Of a DNA stretch of 5,794 nucleotides, positions 5,004 to 5,794 are shown in pieces. Within the stretch, counting starts at the first letter, position 1. Every line of letters starts with the position of its first letter. The notes beneath the pieces were generated by a model. It was not told where the DNA came from and searched no databases. It saw nothing but the letters and a program-made list of their open reading frames with translations. Source of the stretch: Thermoplasmata archaeon (GTDB taxonomy: Archaea; Thermoplasmatota; Thermoplasmata; Thermoplasmatales; Thermoplasmataceae); contig JAJYDZ010000132.1 of assembly GCA_021790415.1 (NCBI GenBank), positions 1 to 5,794 on the forward strand. Direction: 5' to 3'. The translations under genes were made by a program, and so were the position numbers.

Positions 5004-5507
5004 ATGAGTGAAAAAGGATGCACAAATACATTACTCGAAGTCACCAGCCAAAGGTCACATGCCACAAAAAACAAGAATGGCGATATTTACCTGTTTGGAA
5101 AAGGAGTGAAAGAGTATATTGGTTCAAGTAGTTTGTTAAGCAACCTCAAATTTACTGTAATAGGGGACGTGGTGCCCGAAGAAATAAGGGAGAAGAAATA
5201 CATTGCAGAGGTTATTTCCGATGAACAATTTGATGATTTGGATGCTTACATTCCCTATTCAGCAGATGGGAAACTCATGATTCCTGTACCATTGTCAGAG
5301 AAGCATGCGAGTTCTTGGGGATATAGATACTTTGATTGCACGGTATCTGGTTCAACAGTTTGGCCAGCAGTAATAGAATTAGAAAATGGAATACTACGTA
5401 TAATTACGATTTTGTGTGATAATGAGGGGTTGGACAAGACATATAAGATTTACAGTCATTGGACATATGTCAACAAAGATATAACTCCAGCCTGTGTTCA
5501 ATTTTAA
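5004..5507 (+). CDS. Unrecognised protein (167 residues)
   Basis: I do not recognise this protein. It has no signal peptide or membrane segment and looks like a mixed, mostly beta, soluble fold: alternating short strands (GDIYLFGKGV, LKFTVIGDVV, KYIAEVIS, GILRIITIL, YKIYSHWTYV) separated by acidic loops. Three Cys residues (6, 112, 138) near the start, middle and later part, plus one close to the end, do not form a metal motif. It lies 53 bp after the RHH/zinc-ribbon gene with its own TATA box, and 24 bp before the small RHH gene, which also has a TATA-like element. The tight spacing to an RHH antitoxin-like gene raises the possibility of a toxin partner, but no known toxin motif is visible. 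Confidence 0.68.
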   Translation: MSEKGCTNTLLEVTSQRSHATKNKNGDIYLFGKGVKEYIGSSSLLSNLKFTVIGDVVPEEIREKKYIAEVISDEQFDDLDAYIPYSADGKLMIPVPLSEKHASSWGYRYFDCTVSGSTVWPAVIELENGILRIITILCDNEGLDKTYKIYSHWTYVNKDITPACVQF

Positions 5508-5512
5508 TAGCA

Positions 5513-5519
5513 TTTAAAT
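5513..5519 (+). promoter_or_regulatory. TATA-like element of the small RHH gene
   Basis: TTTAAAT is centred 22 bp before ATG 5538, the spacing seen for the other leaderless genes here. This makes 5538 a serious alternative to ATG 5532. TTTTAATA (5502-5509) would fit 5532 instead. Confidence 0.4.
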
Positions 5520-5530
5520 CCTTTATTAGA

Positions 5531-5546
5531 CATGTGCATGCACATG
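5531..5546. promoter_or_regulatory. 16-bp perfect palindrome over the RHH start codons, candidate operator
   Basis: CATGTGCATGCACATG reads identically on both strands. It covers the three candidate ATG codons of the small RHH gene (5532, 5538, 5544) and the expected transcription start. RHH antitoxins and repressors commonly bind such palindromes in their own promoters. Part of the symmetry comes from ATG codons alternating with TGC/CAC, so chance contributes. Confidence 0.5.
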
Positions 5547-5759
5547 CAAAGGAATATAACTTTGAAAGTTAATGAAGAACTCGTAGCAAAGGCACACAGA
5601 TATGGCATCAACATCTCCAAATTCCTAGAATACGCACTTGACGAGGCACTTAAGAATGGATTTGAAAATCACGTGCAGAAGCAGGAGAATACAGTAAGCC
5701 GCCGACGGGATTCGGACCCGCGACCTTGTGCTTACCAAGCACACGCTCTACTAGGCTGA
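5532..5759 (+). CDS. Small RHH protein (CcdA-like) running into the att site
   Basis: This 75-residue product has an RHH domain: strand NITLKV, helix NEELVAKAHRYG, turn GINIS, helix KFLEYALDEALKNG. It resembles archaeal CcdA/VapB-type antitoxins and small repressors. No CcdB-like toxin is adjacent. Residues from about 56 on (SRRRDSDPRPCAYQAHALLG) are encoded inside the att repeat and the antisense strand of tRNA-Thr, so they are not native regulatory sequence. In the excised circle the frame would continue past 127 and stop at 231-233, giving about 104 residues and overlapping the integrase start in another frame. ATG codons at 5532, 5538 and 5544 are all in frame; TATA spacing slightly favours 5538. 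The domain call is good; the role (repressor or antitoxin) is inferred. Confidence 0.72.
   Translation: MCMHMQRNITLKVNEELVAKAHRYGINISKFLEYALDEALKNGFENHVQKQENTVSRRRDSDPRPCAYQAHALLG
5696..5740 (-). repeat. Right attachment site within tRNA-Thr
   Basis: This 45-bp perfect copy of 83-127 covers the tRNA-Thr 3' half from the anticodon stem to two bases beyond the acceptor strand. The anticodon stem (TGTGC/GCACA) flanks the seven-base loop (TTACCAA on the plus strand, 5732-5738) symmetrically. It offers two inverted integrase-binding arms around a 7-base exchange region, as in SSV-type sites. Confidence 0.93.
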
Positions 5760-5770
5760 GCTACGGCGGC
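5697..5770 (-). tRNA. tRNA-Thr (GGT anticodon)
   Basis: The minus strand folds into a complete cloverleaf: acceptor GCCGCCG/CGGCGGC (7 perfect pairs), D stem GCTC/GAGC, anticodon stem TGTGC/GCACA with loop TTGGTAA (anticodon GGT, reading ACC and ACU), short variable region AGGTC, and T stem GCGGG/CCCGT around TCCGAAT. The discriminator base is U and CCA is not encoded. There is no intron. The 5' half and the promoter side (beyond 5770) are chromosomal; the 3' half is the copy supplied by the element. It is the integration target. Confidence 0.96.
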
Positions 5771-5794
5771 AATGAGCATGTGAAAGCTACAACG

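Larger units (their letters stand above)
83..5740. mobile_element. tRNA-Thr-targeted integrated element, both ends present
   Basis: Identical 45-bp direct repeats at 83-127 and 5696-5740 bound the region. The right repeat is part of an intact tRNA-Thr gene and the left is only its 3' half. An archaeal tyrosine recombinase starts 48 bp inside the left repeat. This is the standard signature of integration into the 3' half of a tRNA gene, with the element supplying a copy of that half so the tRNA stays functional. The excised circle would be 5613 bp. I recognise no replication initiator, capsid, portal or packaging ATPase among its genes, so the class (plasmid, virus satellite or genomic islet) is open. 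The boundaries are seen directly; mobility is inferred. Confidence 0.9.

Noticed and set aside
5532..5759. N-terminal half of an integrase split by integration, as in SSV1
   Set aside because: Joined through the circle, this frame is not the integrase frame, and a stop at 163-165 closes the integrase frame upstream. The protein is an RHH domain.

Overview
This window is an almost exactly framed archaeal integrated element. A 45-bp perfect direct repeat (83-127 and 5696-5740) bounds it. The right copy is the 3' half of an intact minus-strand tRNA-Thr gene (anticodon GGT, 5697-5770). The left copy is the orphan duplicate of that half-tRNA left by integration. The excised circle would be 5613 bp. 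Archaeal origin is supported by an SSV/pNOB8-family tyrosine recombinase (R, K-x-x-R, R, Y), a tRNA without encoded CCA, TATA boxes 22-25 bp before start codons (leaderless style) and ribbon-helix-helix/zinc-ribbon proteins. AT-rich DNA with heavy AGA/AGG and ATA codon use suggests a Thermoplasmatales-like euryarchaeon, but that assignment is a guess.

Layout. Positions 1-82 are chromosomal flank with nothing recognisable. Next come the half-tRNA att site, an inverted repeat and the integrase (175-915, +). Convergent with it is a two-gene minus-strand operon: a YwgA/Panacea-like protein (1914-1435) followed by a PIN-domain protein (1419-919), with an interrupted palindrome and a tiny leader ORF upstream. 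A minus-strand orphan gene (2856-2209) is divergent from a plus-strand pair: a Cys-rich predicted membrane protein (2918-3481) and a 99-residue orphan (3487-3786). The two directions share one palindromic TATA box. A mostly non-coding stretch (3787-4290) holds an imperfect duplication, a hairpin with a T-run and a possible 37-residue CxxC microprotein. Then come an RHH/zinc-ribbon protein (4291-4950), an orphan (5004-5507) and a small CcdA-like RHH protein (5532-5759). The reading frame of this last gene runs into the tRNA gene on the opposite strand.

How the parts may work together. The integrase and the tRNA-Thr half-site give site-specific integration. In the excised circle the small RHH gene lies directly upstream of attP and the integrase. 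Its product may autoregulate through a 16-bp palindrome over its own start codons, and possibly regulate the integrase through an inverted repeat with a related half-site. The PIN and YwgA/Panacea-like pair is the best candidate for a stabilisation (toxin-antitoxin) or defence module. No replication protein, capsid or ATPase is recognisable, so the element looks either non-autonomous or dependent on an unrecognised replication gene.
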